This document shows, in pieces, positions 11,329 through 22,312 of a stretch of 64,000 nt of DNA (position 1 is its first letter; every line of letters starts with the position of its first letter). Origin of the DNA: Luzula sylvatica (taxonomy: Eukaryota > Streptophyta > Magnoliopsida > Poales > Juncaceae); contig OX326961.1 of assembly GCA_946800325.1 (NCBI GenBank), forward strand, positions 13,328,215-13,392,214, read 5' to 3'. Under the pieces are notes generated by a model. That model did not search any database. It was not told where the DNA came from and saw only the letters and a list, made by a program, of their open reading frames with translations. The translations under genes were made by a program, and so were the position numbers.

Positions 11329-12402
11329 CTACCTCTTCCAAGCATGAACTAAAAGAGAAAACCCCTCTGTTTTCCTCAACTCAAATTCTTCGACACTTGC
11401 CCAATCCATAACGGTCGACCCGCTAGCCCATGACCCGTTAGAAGAAGTAGAACTCGACCCCGACCCCGTTTTCCTCAAATTCCCTTTTTTCCCCTTTCTT
11501 CTTCCTTTGCTACTACCACTCTCACTCCAATTGCTCCAATTCATTCCATAATTACTAAATTGCCCCCCAATTAAACCTCCCAAACTCACCCTTTCTTCCT
11601 CGAACCCTAATTCCTTCTCGAATTTGAAGACGAAGATTGCGTCCGAATCCAATTCGCCAGACCCGTTACCCGGTTCGTGATTCGGGAACATCCAATTGTG
11701 CAAATCCCATGAAATTTGAAGTTTATCTCCACTGTTTTCGTCAATTTGAACCTTTTCGCTACCGCGAAATTTCCATTTGAGTCTTTTAACTTGAAGAAGC
11801 CTCTTTCCATCCATTCCAACCCACAAACCGAGCTCGCCTCTCTCCTTACCGACCAGTTTAATGGATATCTCCCTTTCCTGCCCCCAAACTCGCACATTGG
11901 TCTTGTAATTCTCGCCCATTTCAACATGCTCTCTTCTCGAAATCAAAATCGACGGTTTCAAACCACTAATACAAATGGGTTTTTGAGATTTAGTAGCTTT
12001 GTAAGCCTCATCAACCAAATCTCCAGAAACAAGTGCCAATTCTCCATTAACAGACACAGCAACGAAAAATCCATTAATGGGTTCTGGCCCGAGACCAAAA
12101 CAAGCTCGAGTAAGGTTCCACGAAACATGAGCATAATGGTCCGGATCCAATTGGATCCGTTTAGACCCCCGGCGTTTCCAAAAACGCCAAGGCCTAATTC
12201 GAAAGCTGAGAGTTCTTTCTTCTTCTAACCCATTAATGTCAGAAAGGCGAAGAATTACCCGAAGAGTCACGCCGAATAAAGTACGAGACCATGAAAGAGC
12301 TGCCGGACCTAAACGGGTGTCGTACACTGACGTTGTTAGACTCGGTGCACTTGAGGAAGCTGGTGCACCGCCATGGCGCCGGCTTGGTTTTGGGTCTGGC
12401 AT
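11329..12402 (-). CDS. DUF868 family protein
   Basis: A single-exon gene of 357 aa if translation starts at the ATG complementary to 12400-12402 (MPDPKPSRRHGG). The open frame extends to 12534, but those 44 extra residues are encoded by CT-repeat leader with duplicated 'tacacagagaaa' sequence, so the internal start is preferred. The body has the DUF868 hallmarks in order: SVYDTRLGPAALSWSRTLFG, WNLTRACFGLGPEPINGFFV, VSVNGELALVSGDL, SRREHVEMGENY, REISIKL, LWVGMDGKRLLQVKRLKWKF and SWDLHNWMF. A Ser/Gly-rich basic tail follows and the end is WASVEEFELRKTEGFSLLVHAWKR. Plant-specific; function unknown. A (GA)n tract at 12494-12520 and a possible TATA box near 12671 lie upstream. Confidence 0.9.
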   Translation of the reverse strand: MPDPKPSRRHGGAPASSSAPSLTTSVYDTRLGPAALSWSRTLFGVTLRVILRLSDINGLEEERTLSFRIRPWRFWKRRGSKRIQLDPDHYAHVSWNLTRACFGLGPEPINGFFVAVSVNGELALVSGDLVDEAYKATKSQKPICISGLKPSILISRREHVEMGENYKTNVRVWGQEREISIKLVGKERGELGLWVGMDGKRLLQVKRLKWKFRGSEKVQIDENSGDKLQISWDLHNWMFPNHEPGNGSGELDSDAIFVFKFEKELGFEEERVSLGGLIGGQFSNYGMNWSNWSESGSSKGRRKGKKGNLRKTGSGSSSTSSNGSWASGSTVMDWASVEEFELRKTEGFSLLVHAWKR

Positions 12403-12485
12403 GAAGATTGGAGAGATATTAGATCTTTGTTTGCTTGTGTATGTCTTGTATGCTACACAGAGAAAAGAGAGATTGTATGCTACAC

Positions 12486-12493
<8 letters not shown>

Positions 12494-12518
<25 letters not shown>

Positions 12519-12520
12519 TT
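12494..12520 (-). repeat. (GA/CT)n tract in the DUF868 leader
   Basis: A nearly pure GA run on the plus strand, CT in the transcribed sense. It lies about 90 bp upstream of the preferred start, beside two copies of a sequence containing TGCTACACAGAGAAA. CT-rich leaders are common in plant genes; here it also explains the spurious N-terminal extension of the open frame. Confidence 0.6.
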
Positions 12521-12670
12521 TCTGAGAAGGTCACAAAAGATGAGAGAGGAGAGGAGAAAAGTGGAAAGCCAAAGAAGAAGCACAGAAAGAGGCTATGTTA
12601 AATAATAAATTTGTAGACTTGTTCTGTGGTGTGAACCATATCACTGACATTTGGAGTCCATGGATACTTA

Positions 12671-12678
12671 TTATATAA
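12671..12678 (-). promoter_or_regulatory. Possible TATA box of the DUF868 gene
   Basis: TTATATAA, about 270 bp upstream of the start codon, which would leave a leader of about 230 nt. Position is the only support. Confidence 0.3.
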
Positions 12679-12702
12679 ATGAATATATTTAAATAAACCA
12701 TG

Positions 12703-14780
12703 TTTATTTAATTTAATCTTGGGATTGGAATGGGGAATCTATGCTATAATTGAATGGACTTGGTATATTATTAAAAGTAAATGATAAATCTTATACTTAA
12801 TTAATTATTTATTTATTTTCGCATGTAAATGCATATATCCAAAACTAACAGAGTATAATTACAGTTACACATTTTAGGTTCGGTCTTACAATATATGTGA
12901 TTTTGGGCGAATTTTGAGATGCGATTTTTGGAATAATTTTTTTTATTTTTTCTTCATATTCTTTCATATCTCGCTAATTTTTGATTTTGGTCAAACTCTC
13001 GAATCTACTTCTCGACAAATCCATGTGAGGGTAGAGATTAAGTGAGACTCGGTTCGGACGAGAATCGAGATCGACGTTCAGGCAATTCTTAGGTCCGACT
13101 CGAGATAGTGTGACTTAAAAAAAATTCATATATATAATTTATTGACTTAAAAAATGTGTAAAATGGTATTGATAATTTTATAGATGGTATATTTATAATT
13201 TAATTTCCATAATTATGATAGAAGGAATATTATGAAAATATTCTTACTTCAAAAAAATAAGAAAAATAATAATAAAATATACTAAATCAAAATGACATAT
13301 ATTAAATTATATTATTTTATATTGTTGTGTATTGGTATTGAGTTATTAATATAGACCATGTGTATGCAATAATATTTTTAATATGGGATTGGGCATCCTT
13401 CGTAAGAGGAGAAGTCATTGGAAGACCAGGTTATAAAATAAAATAAAAAATACATAATATTAATATTCAATGAGTTTAATAATGCAAATTTTTTGCTTAC
13501 AAGACCCATTATAAAATTTCATTTTAGAATTTAATTATACTATTATTACCCAGAATTTAAATAATGTAGTTTACTTTGAGGAATTATTTTATTAAAAAAA
13601 TACAGCTATACATTCATGTTAGATGTTATTATACAAACCAATCATCTAGCCATAATTGATTCAATAATAAGAAACATATATGGACAGACAAAATTTGATA
13701 ATCTTTTCAACTATTCATTATAGATGATAAATTTTGTTCATAGTACTAAGTTAAGAAAACAATAACACTATTGTTAATTTATTGAGGTTTTTAATAGGTT
13801 TTTAATTAGATGATTTGTAAAACATGTACAATATTTTTACAATAAGAAGTACTTGTAAAACTATTTTTTTTTCTTATTTATTGATTACAAAAAAAATTAA
13901 AAAAGTTAATTTGAAACTCACAAAGTTTCTAACAAAATAATAAAATAAATAAATATTTTACAAATTCCAGTAATCATTTATAGATAATTGGGTAATTTAG
14001 CAATTAGATATGGGGATTGGTGGGATACCAAATACAAAAAAGAAAAGAAAAATGTGGTGACCAAAGAGTCAAAATATTGGTGCAATTTTTGACCCTAATT
14101 AAGATCTATATTTACAATGGTCAATAAATGGATCTTTTGGGAGAACTAAAATGAAAACCAAGTCAAATATGCTGAAATGGACATTAAACATGCTTAAATA
14201 TATATCCTTGCACTACTTTTTTTGAAGTTAAAAATTAAGTAAAACTAGGGTTTTTTGGGGACCCTAAAAGTCGGTTTATTACACCAAGCTTTTAGGAATG
14301 AATTCTCTTGCTTTTAGGCTTTTTCATTGAAATTTGGTGATATAAAAAAGAAAATGAAGAGAAATTAATCTTCCAACATTTCCATTCTCTAGTCTCTATC
14401 CCTTCCCTATGTGCTTGCACATGGATTGCGAAATTTAATTTTATTCTTTTTTAGAATCAAAACTTAGCAATTTGCATTGCAATCTATCCCTACACATCCC
14501 TATTCAAAGGCATCCATAAAAGATTGGTTTCTTTTATTTTTTCTTGTTTGTCCCTTTTTCAAGGGCATTAAAGGTCCCATTTTGTTCCTTGTGGTGACAT
14601 GAGGGGGGCTCATTGAACCCAATCAAACCCAAAACTAAAAACAAAATTACATTATTATTAGCCCTTAAAACTCATATTGACCTTACAATATACATGCTAA
14701 TACTAACAAATTAGAGATCAAATCACAACAAACAAATCATTTTCTTTCCTGAAAATATGAAAAATATGCATGTCACAATT
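12703..14780. other. Intergenic AT-rich DNA
   Basis: I see no gene, RNA gene or well-bounded element. Composition is strongly AT-biased with short A and T runs. Confidence 0.5.
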
Positions 14781-15273
14781 AGGGATGTTCAATTGTTCAT
14801 TCGGTCGGTTCGATTTACCGAATAAGGCCAAATCGATTTAAACCGAACCGTTTAACATTTGAACCGATTAAAAATCGAACCGAATAAACATAATTGTTAT
14901 TCGGTTTATTCGGTTGAATCGATTAAAAAATATCATAATTTTAAACTAAAAACAAATTTATAAGAAATATATGTTTTTATTTATAAAAAATATAAATAAT
15001 TATTATAAAATATAATTATATCTATTTATAAGATTATTATATCATTTTTTATATTTTAACATTAACATATTAAAAAAATATATAAAATGTGATGTTATTC
15101 GGTCGGTTCGGTTTAATCAATTTTCGAAACTCCAAAACCGAATCGAACCGAATAAATCGAACAATATTATTTTTTGAACTGAATCGAACCAATTAAACCG
15201 AAAAACCGAATCAAATAAATCAAATTCGATCGGTTCGGTTCGGTATCCGAATAAACCGAACCGTTTGAACACC
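14781..15273. mobile_element. hAT-like MITE rich in CGGTTCGGTTTA motifs
   Basis: The left end reads AGGGATGTTCAA and the right end, reverse-complemented, reads GGTGTTCAAACGG, a short inverted pair typical of hAT non-autonomous elements. Flanks TCACAATT (14773-14780) and TCACAATA (15274-15281) form an 8-bp target duplication with one mismatch. Both termini are dense in CGGTTCGGTTTATTCGG-like repeats in inverted orientation, and the core is an AT-rich spacer. It has no coding capacity; the ORF at 15117-15425 is a product of the repeats. Confidence 0.7.
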
Positions 15274-15738
15274 TCACAATAAGTTGTGGTGGAAAGAAAA
15301 TAGCAAGGAAAAGGGCAAAAGAAAGGTAGGGTTGTAGCAAAGCAAGCCATGTGCAAAGGATTCCTCAATGCATGGCCCCAAACACACAGGATCCTCCAAA
15401 CCTCCACCAAACTTGTGAATTTCATATATATCCTATCTCTACATGTCTATCTTAGCTAGCTACAGATGTATTGATGTATGACTTGTAGTTTGGATTATGA
15501 TATTATGTGACATTATGTGACATTAATATAATAATTAGTTTAGTTCTGGATCTTATAATGTGTATCAAGTATGAACTGGCTGTTGATATGTCTCTTTGTT
15601 CCAACCACCATCACAAAAACTGAAAATCCATTGGAAGCATAACTTGTTGAGAGCAAATCCAGGATATCAAATCCCAAGATTTCGAATCAGGCATTATGAG
15701 AAAACCAAGATTTTAAATGATGGATTAATAAGGATGAT

Positions 15739-16165
15739 AGGTGTTTGAACAGTTCAGTTTATTCGGGACCGAACCGAACCGGTCGAGTTCGATTTAACGG
15801 TCCGGTTTTTCATTTTATATGGTTCAGTATTGATTTATTCGTTTCGGTTCGATTTTAGTGTTTTGAAAATCGGTTAAGCCGATCAAATACATCATATTTT
15901 CATATATTTTAATATGTCAATGTTAAAATACTAAAAATTGATATAGCAATCCTATAAAATAATAGAATTTTTTATTTTTTTTATTTTTGCATAAATAAAA
16001 TATTTCATAGATAATTTGTTTTTATTTTTTGAAATTATAATATTTTTTATTCGGTTCAATCGGATAAATCGAATTACGTTTTCATTAATTCAATTTGATT
16101 TTTAATTGGTTCAAAGGTTAATTTGATTCAATTTGGTTTGAATTCCATCCGAATTAACAATCCAA
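15739..16165. mobile_element. Degenerate hAT-like MITE of the same type
   Basis: Starts AGGTGTTTGAACAG, followed by CCGAACCGAACCGG-type repeats, an AT-rich core, and a right side with weaker TTCAATTTGGTTTGAATTCC sequence. The left terminus resembles the element at 14781. The right terminus is eroded and I could not see a convincing target duplication, so its boundary is approximate. Confidence 0.45.
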
Positions 16166-16626
16166 GTAAGAAAATCCAAGAATTGAATTCTTCAATCAGT
16201 CTTGGTGGAATCTAAGAATCATGGAACTCGTGCATTTGATTTTATCTTTCAAAGATTTTCGCGAATATCAAATATACCCAACCACAAATATTATAAAGGC
16301 AATACATTCTTAATTATTTCCAATAAACAATAACAAAATCATGATAAATACTTAAATTCCAACAATTTAAAAGCCCACTTTTATACCAAGCATGATGAAT
16401 ATTTCAATTCAAACAATTTAAAAGCCCATTTTTATACCAATTCGACCAAGGCTTTTCTAATTCCTATAAACATATCACAAAACAAACAAGTCAAAACACA
16501 TTTTAGGGAATAAATAAATTATAATTAAAATTGAAATTGGAAATTAGGAATCTAACCTCCAAAAATAAGATAATTTAAGAGGAGAACAATATATAAATTA
16601 TAGGAGGAAAATAATATATCAAGATT

Positions 16627-17983
16627 TCATTTGCGCAACCACTCCACAAAATTATCCAAAATTAACGGCCATCCAAGTTCAGGATCGTAATTTTCCAATG
16701 ACGGGTAATTCATCTACAAAACATGAAGAAGAAAAATTAAATTATTAATCATAATGCAGGGGTATTTTTGTAATTTTCAAAAATATTTTACCTCTTTGCA
16801 GAATCTATGAAAGCTCATCCATTGGTCGAGATTAATCACCTTATACTCATTCTGCGTCTGCACCAAATAAAAATAAATATTAACATGAAAAATAAAATAT
16901 TTATTTATAATTTTTATACCTTGAGATATTCGATGAGTTTGTCAACTTGGGGCTTGAATTCATGCCCTAAAACGAGATCAAGCAATACACACGCGTTCTC
17001 TATATCTACGCATTTCTGTTTCTCCTCTAAATTAATAAAATAATAAATAAATTATTTCAAAATTTATAAAAAAAAAGATTTCAGATTATAAAGAATTTTA
17101 AAGTATAGTACCAGTAAGGCAATATTTAAACGAGTACACATAGAAATCGAGGAAATTCGTTGGCCTTTTCACCTATTCAATTTTAAAAATTAAAAAATAA
17201 TAACAATTTGTAGGGGCATATACGTAATTATCCAAAAAGAATATTAACTTCTTTGACGAGTTCTGGCAAGGCTTTCTTTAGTTTGGCGATTGTATCGACT
17301 CGTAATGCTTTTAATCCAGTTCTCCACTCTTCCTGATAAAATTAAGTAAAAAAAATAAGAAATAATTAAGATCAAAAAGTGAAAATTTGTTAATAAACAT
17401 ACCCGAGTGAAGAACGCTTGCTTTTCAGCTCTCATTATCCTAACAAAATTTAAAAATATTAGGAGAGAGAGAGAGAGAGAGGGGAGAGAGAGAGAGAGGT
17501 ACCATGCGAGCATAAGTATTTTGACATCGGTATGATCGACCTCCAAATGAGAACAAAGTTTCATTATACCTTCAGGACTGAAATTATCACAAAAAAAATC
17601 AAAAATCAATCCATGATTACCAATTTGGAAAATATAAAGATGTAATTTAACTAACACAATCATGCCAATAAAAACTTAAATCGATCATGTTGTTACAAAC
17701 AAAAAGATGAAAACTTACTCGATCAAGTCAGAAGATGCATCTGCATAGACATTAAACAACTGATCGATTTTATCCATCTCTTTCGACGATTTCGTAGCAG
17801 CTGCAACCCATAAATAATCAAATATTAACATAAATTGAACAATTTAAGATCTGTGGATACATCCAGTAAAACATAGACCGTCAGATTAAACCCTAGTACG
17901 GAAATCCATGTATAAAACTAGGAATCGATTAATATACCGGTGGAGGCGGCGGAGCCGGATTTCCTGCTGGAAGCGCGCCTCAT
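16627..17983 (-). CDS. DCN1-like protein (cullin neddylation co-E3), nine exons
   Basis: Exons (minus strand): 17983-17938, 17800-17719, 17577-17503, 17439-17403, 17332-17249, 17172-17112, 17026-16920, 16857-16792, 16713-16627. All junctions are GT-AG and in frame; the product is 214 aa. It carries the potentiating-neddylation domain: KIDQLFNVYADASSDLIDPEG, VDHTDVKILMLAW, AEKQAFFTREEWRTGL, FYVYSFKYCLTEEKQK, NEYKVINLDQWMSFHRFCKE and WPLILDNFVEWLRK at the C-terminus. DCN1 proteins bind the cullin WHB domain and UBC12 to speed NEDD8 attachment, activating cullin-RING ligases. The start is preceded by an in-frame TAA. An upstream ATG (18132) opens a 14-codon uORF if the leader extends that far. 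Exon 4 is only 37 nt and intron 3 only 63 nt, mostly CT repeat. Confidence 0.92.
17462..17498 (-). repeat. (GA/CT)n tract filling the 63-bp intron 3 of the DCN1-like gene
   Basis: In the sense strand the intron runs from a GTACC donor directly into CTCTCTCT and CCCC-interrupted CT repeats, then an AT-rich stretch and TTGTTAG acceptor. The microsatellite occupies more than half the intron and serves as its polypyrimidine content. Confidence 0.7.
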
Positions 17984-18183
17984 CTCGAATCGAGATTATC
18001 AACAATACAATCCGATTGAGATCCGAAAAAGAATCGAGGTTTCGCCTTCTCTTCTTCGCCTTGAACTCGAAACCTTTTGTGCTTTTATCAATCTTTGCCG
18101 TGAAGAAAGAGGAGAGAAGAGAAGGTTGCCATCTGAAGACTCGGGTTTGCTTTCCTTGTTGTGTAATGTAAATCTTTCCTTTC

Positions 18184-19463
18184 AGACTTGGCTATTTCAA
18201 AAAGCCCAATTTGTAAGAATATTTATGTAATTATGTAATTTGCAAATCTAATTTTTCCGTGAGATTAATATTTCGTGAGAAGGTCGAACAAAAGAAGTTA
18301 AAACAAGATTTTGACGATTAATGATGATTTAGCACAATTAATTTTTTTTTGTCGGACTCGCTAACGAAAAAATGCATGCATACAATTGTGAGTCTCGAAG
18401 AAACATTTTGTGTCCGTGAGCCCGTCTTTTTGTATTAACTCTCTTTCGCTAAATTTTCTGACAAAAAATAATGTATTCACTACGGCCATCGATCCTTGTT
18501 TTCTTGTTCTTTCTTTTTTTTTTTTTTTCTTTCTCCCTATTTTATTTTTCTCCAAACCGCAAAGTTTTTTCTCGTCCAAAAATTCCTAAAAAATAAAAAA
18601 AAATTACGAGCAAATTAGAGGAACTTAGATCCAGAAGATCACGGTAAGATTAAAAAAATTCCTAAAAATTAAAAAAATTACGAGCAAATTAGTAGTTCAT
18701 TAGGGTAACAATTTGATTAGTTTGGTAATTTTCGGTTTACAATAATAATTTGATTAGTTTTGATAATATGATAATTAGTAGTTAATTAGGGTAATAATTT
18801 ATATCTGAAACTTTTACTTACATGCAAATTGTTTAATTATATGAGAAATCTTCGGTTTAGGGTAATATGATATGATAATTAGGATTTTTTTCTAAATATT
18901 AATCATTTGGCAACTATTATTATGATATGATGATATTGTTATTAATAATGTGTTTAATAATATATTTTCGAATTTTTGTAATTTTTTAGAAAATAATATA
19001 TTTTTAAATTTCAGGAAATAATATATTATAATTTCCAGAAAATTATTTAATAGATTATAATTAAATATTATTATAAAATTATAATTAATAATTAATATTA
19101 TATTCTATTATTATTCTATTATTACTAATCATAATTATTATTTTATAATTTTTAAAAAATAATATTACTTAATTAATATTTTATTATTATTGCTTTTATA
19201 ATATTATTTTATTATTGTATTATTTTATTAATTATTATCATTTATTATTATTGTATTGTTATATTGTTACTGTTATTATATTAATTATTACTATTTCTAA
19301 TATGTTCTTATCATTTATTATTATATTATTATTATATTGTTATATTGTTATTGTTATCGTTATTATTATTAATAATAATATAATTATTTTGTATTATTAT
19401 TTTTAGTAATATTTTGTTTTATTATTATTATATTTTCATAAATGTTATTATTATTATTTATTA

Positions 19464-19517
<54 letters not shown>

Positions 19518-19600
19518 TTATATTTCAGAAAATATTATATTCATTGTTATTTTTATAATTTTTAATATTATTATATTATTTTGCAGCTTGTTGTGATGGT
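18184..19600. other. AT-rich intergenic DNA with (TTA)n microsatellite
   Basis: A poly-T/TC run lies at 18500-18530. From 18650 on the sequence is mostly A and T, with direct repeats of 'aaattacgagcaaattag' at 18600 and 18676. From 19190 to 19580 it becomes TTA/ATT repeat, purest at about 19447-19516. The hydrophobic ORFs here are low-complexity artefacts. Confidence 0.6.
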
Positions 19601-21560
19601 GTTTGGTGCGACATCGAGCAGCACCGTGGACGTGGCGAGCATGTGTTCGGCCCCACGATGAGGAGGACCAATATTATGCGACACTTTCATTGTAGGAGCT
19701 ACATCGGGCTTGTGCGTTTGATGTAGAGGGGGCACATGTTCCGTACGTACCGATGTGTCCACGACACCACATAATTAAGGTTGCATGTCACGATCGATAT
19801 CAGCCATATTACGAAGCAGCGAGACTCTACGGTTGCGTGGGGCTTGGTACTATGAACGTCAATTATGTGTTCATACGCAATTTGACCGAGTATTGGAGGC
19901 AAGAGATGCACACCTTCCACATGAAACGTGATGAGATGATGATTACCCTGCATATAGAGGTGTAAATGGTTTGGATACATCCGAGCCGACTCGACCCGAA
20001 TCCTTCATAATATCCGGATCCGACTACAATTATTCAGATTCGAATGGATCATGATCCGACCTGGATCCCTTTTTTCGAATTCGAATTGGAATCCGGTATT
20101 GAAATATTATTTGGATCCTGATCCGAATCCGGATACTATCCGGATTCGAATAACAATAAAAAATGGATGTTCGTTTTTCATAATTTATTCTACATTTAAA
20201 TGATTATTAACTCATGGATCTAAAAATATATATTCATATGACTAATGATCCATTAACCAATTTCATTTAAAAAAATACATGAAATCTATTTTCAAGATAT
20301 TTTCAAATCCCAAAATTATTTCTTTCCGAGACTTTTTCTCTTCATCATTTTTTTTTCAAGTTTCATAACTGATTTTTTTCTTTTGAAAATCAAGATTTTC
20401 TCAATATTTTTTGAAAAATTACGTTGTACTCTTTAGGTATATTATTTAAGTATTATTTTAAGTTTATTTGAATGAGGAAGATAAAATAAATAGTTATATT
20501 ACACATCAAATATCCGTTTTAATTATCCGAAAAGTATTCGTACCCGACAATATCGAACCGTATACGTATCCGTTTAATATCCGAACCGTATCTGAATTCG
20601 GGGTGTTACGTATCCGAATATCCGTATCCAAAAAATAAGGATACGGATCGGATATGACCACTATCCAAATTGGATTTGAACCGTTTACACCCTTACCTAC
20701 AAGACATCTCTTGCCTCCTTGATCACTCCGTTTAGGGAGGAGCAGTGTGCGGGCGAAATGATCAGAGAAATTTCGATGATCTCGTCTTTCGGATGTTAGC
20801 GTTCGGTCCAATCCCAAAACCTTCAAGAAGTAAAGTAAGGTACAACTTAAAATGAGATGACCCCATCAACAATTCAATGTACTAAGTCATCCTAACTACA
20901 CCGATGTGGTAATATTATATTACATTTTTATTATTTTCTGATTAAACTATTATTATATTAATATTATATTAGTTTATCTCATTGTAGGCCGTGAGACATG
21001 TTTGAGCTCACATGTTATATTTTTCCGACTCGATATTATTTTCAGATCTTTTGGATGATTCCGTACCTTTTACGTTCTTGACGTTGATGGAAGACTTACC
21101 AGCCATGGGCCAGTATAATTGGGGGAGCATGGCACTCACATACTTGTACCGTATTCCATGCAAAATCACTTGACACTGACAAAAAAGAGATCGGCGGATA
21201 TCGGATGTTGTTTTGTCATGTGAGTGTATTCTCGGTTTTCGATTTATTCATCGAGGATCATACTGGAGCACGAGTTGCATATGGTTGATCTCGATCCTTT
21301 GTCGTACCGTACTCTCTTCATTGGACACATAAAACTATGCGAACTTGACACTGCATGGCGAGATGAGTGGCGTACGTGACTATTTCGACATGCTTGATTT
21401 TTATTTTCATATTACCATTCATTATTTATATTTCTCTAAAATTATTTTTTTAATAGACAATTGTATTGATGAAATCGTGTGGATCATATACGATTGGGCT
21501 CGTCAGTACCCACCATTTGTCATTAGGAGGAAGCCTTCACTTTTATCCTTCGCCCTTTAT
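19600..21560 (+). pseudogene. Plant mobile domain (MAIN-like / PP7 long form-like) pseudogene, split by a MITE
   Basis: Translation of 19753-19965 gives HDRYQPYYEAARLYGCVGLG and then NLTEYWRQEMHTFHMKRDEM followed by MITL. This matches the start of the plant mobile domain, where the family has ALVERWRPETHTFH and an ITLQDV motif. The frame is broken by an inserted MITE (19955-20695), resumes with LQDISCLLDHS after 20695, and further on gives DSVPFTFLTLMEDLPAMGQY with NWGSMALTYLYR (about 21060-21160), the family's YxWGSAAL-LYR motif. Stops and frameshifts interrupt it throughout. The domain derives from transposons (Mutator and gypsy passengers) and also occurs in MAIN and phosphatase-7 long-form proteins. 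This copy cannot make protein. Confidence 0.72.
19955..20695. mobile_element. hAT-like MITE inside the plant-mobile-domain pseudogene
   Basis: Left end TAGAGGTGTAAATGG and reverse-complemented right end TAAGGGTGTAAACGG form a short terminal inverted repeat. Flanks CCTGCATA and CCTACAAG are a decayed 8-bp duplication (5 of 8). Both arms are rich in ATCCGAAT / ATTCGGAT motifs in inverted order around an AT-rich centre. Removing it rejoins the host codons for ITL and LQDIS, so the host coding sequence confirms the boundaries within a few bases. Confidence 0.68.
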
Positions 21561-21955
21561 ATTTAATATTTTTTAAATGTTTATGTATGAATAAATATTT
21601 TTTTGCATAACTTAAAACATCGCGCGTATTAGACGGACAATAAAATTACTCGTTTAGTTGACTGATCTGAGTACTACCGATTAAGACTAGGATGAGTAAG
21701 GGTATGAGTGCTATACCCGAACCCGACCCGTTAGTAATCTTGTCTCCAGGTTTTCTCTCTTTCTCGCACGGTCGATTGCGAATACGAAGGACCGAAACCC
21801 TAGCTTTCTTTCTCTGGAAGGAAACTCTAGCTTTCACCCCAGCCCGAGCGATCGAACTCAAAAGGTTTCTCTCTCTCTCTCTCTCTGAGCTTCCTTCATC
21901 AGTTTATCCCTTTAATGAATTATCGTCTAGTTTTGACTTCGTTTTCGATTTATTG

Positions 21956-22310
21956 GTAACTTTTGTATTTTAATAGTATTTAATCATCGAAATTGATGAT
22001 TTGATGTGATTTATCTTGCATTTCAATTGGTTAGACTTTCAGTTTCATTGCCTTTTTGATTCTAAACAAAATTGCTAACTAATGAAAGATTATGCCCCAT
22101 GGAATGTCAAATTTAGTTTTTCGTACTGGCGTGATCCCAATTGTTTGGGGATTTTTTTTTTTATTCAATGCTAATGGATCCATCTGAGGTTAATTAATCA
22201 AGTTTTTTGAGCATATATCTAAATAATACATTAATCACAACAATTATACGATTAATCCAGATCAAATTTTCTTTCTAACTCCTCTCTCGCTCTCTCTCTC
22301 TCTGTATCAG
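21956..22310 (+). other. Putative 5' UTR intron of the RTF1 gene
   Basis: The stretch 21740-21955 looks like a plant leader ('aaaccctagctttc', a CT run at 21864-21888). A GT donor at 21956 (TTGGTAACT) and a CT-rich acceptor ending TATCAG at 22309-22310, two bases before the ATG, suggest a 355-bp leader intron. No transcript is available, so the donor is a best guess. Confidence 0.4.
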
Positions 22311-22312
22311 CA

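Noticed and set aside
12403..12534. 44-residue N-terminal extension of the DUF868 protein
   Set aside because: Encoded by CT-repeat leader with a duplicated 'tacacagagaaa' sequence; the family begins near MPDPKP.
11716..12601. Plus-strand ORFs of 170 and 121 codons
   Set aside because: Antisense shadows of the DUF868 gene.
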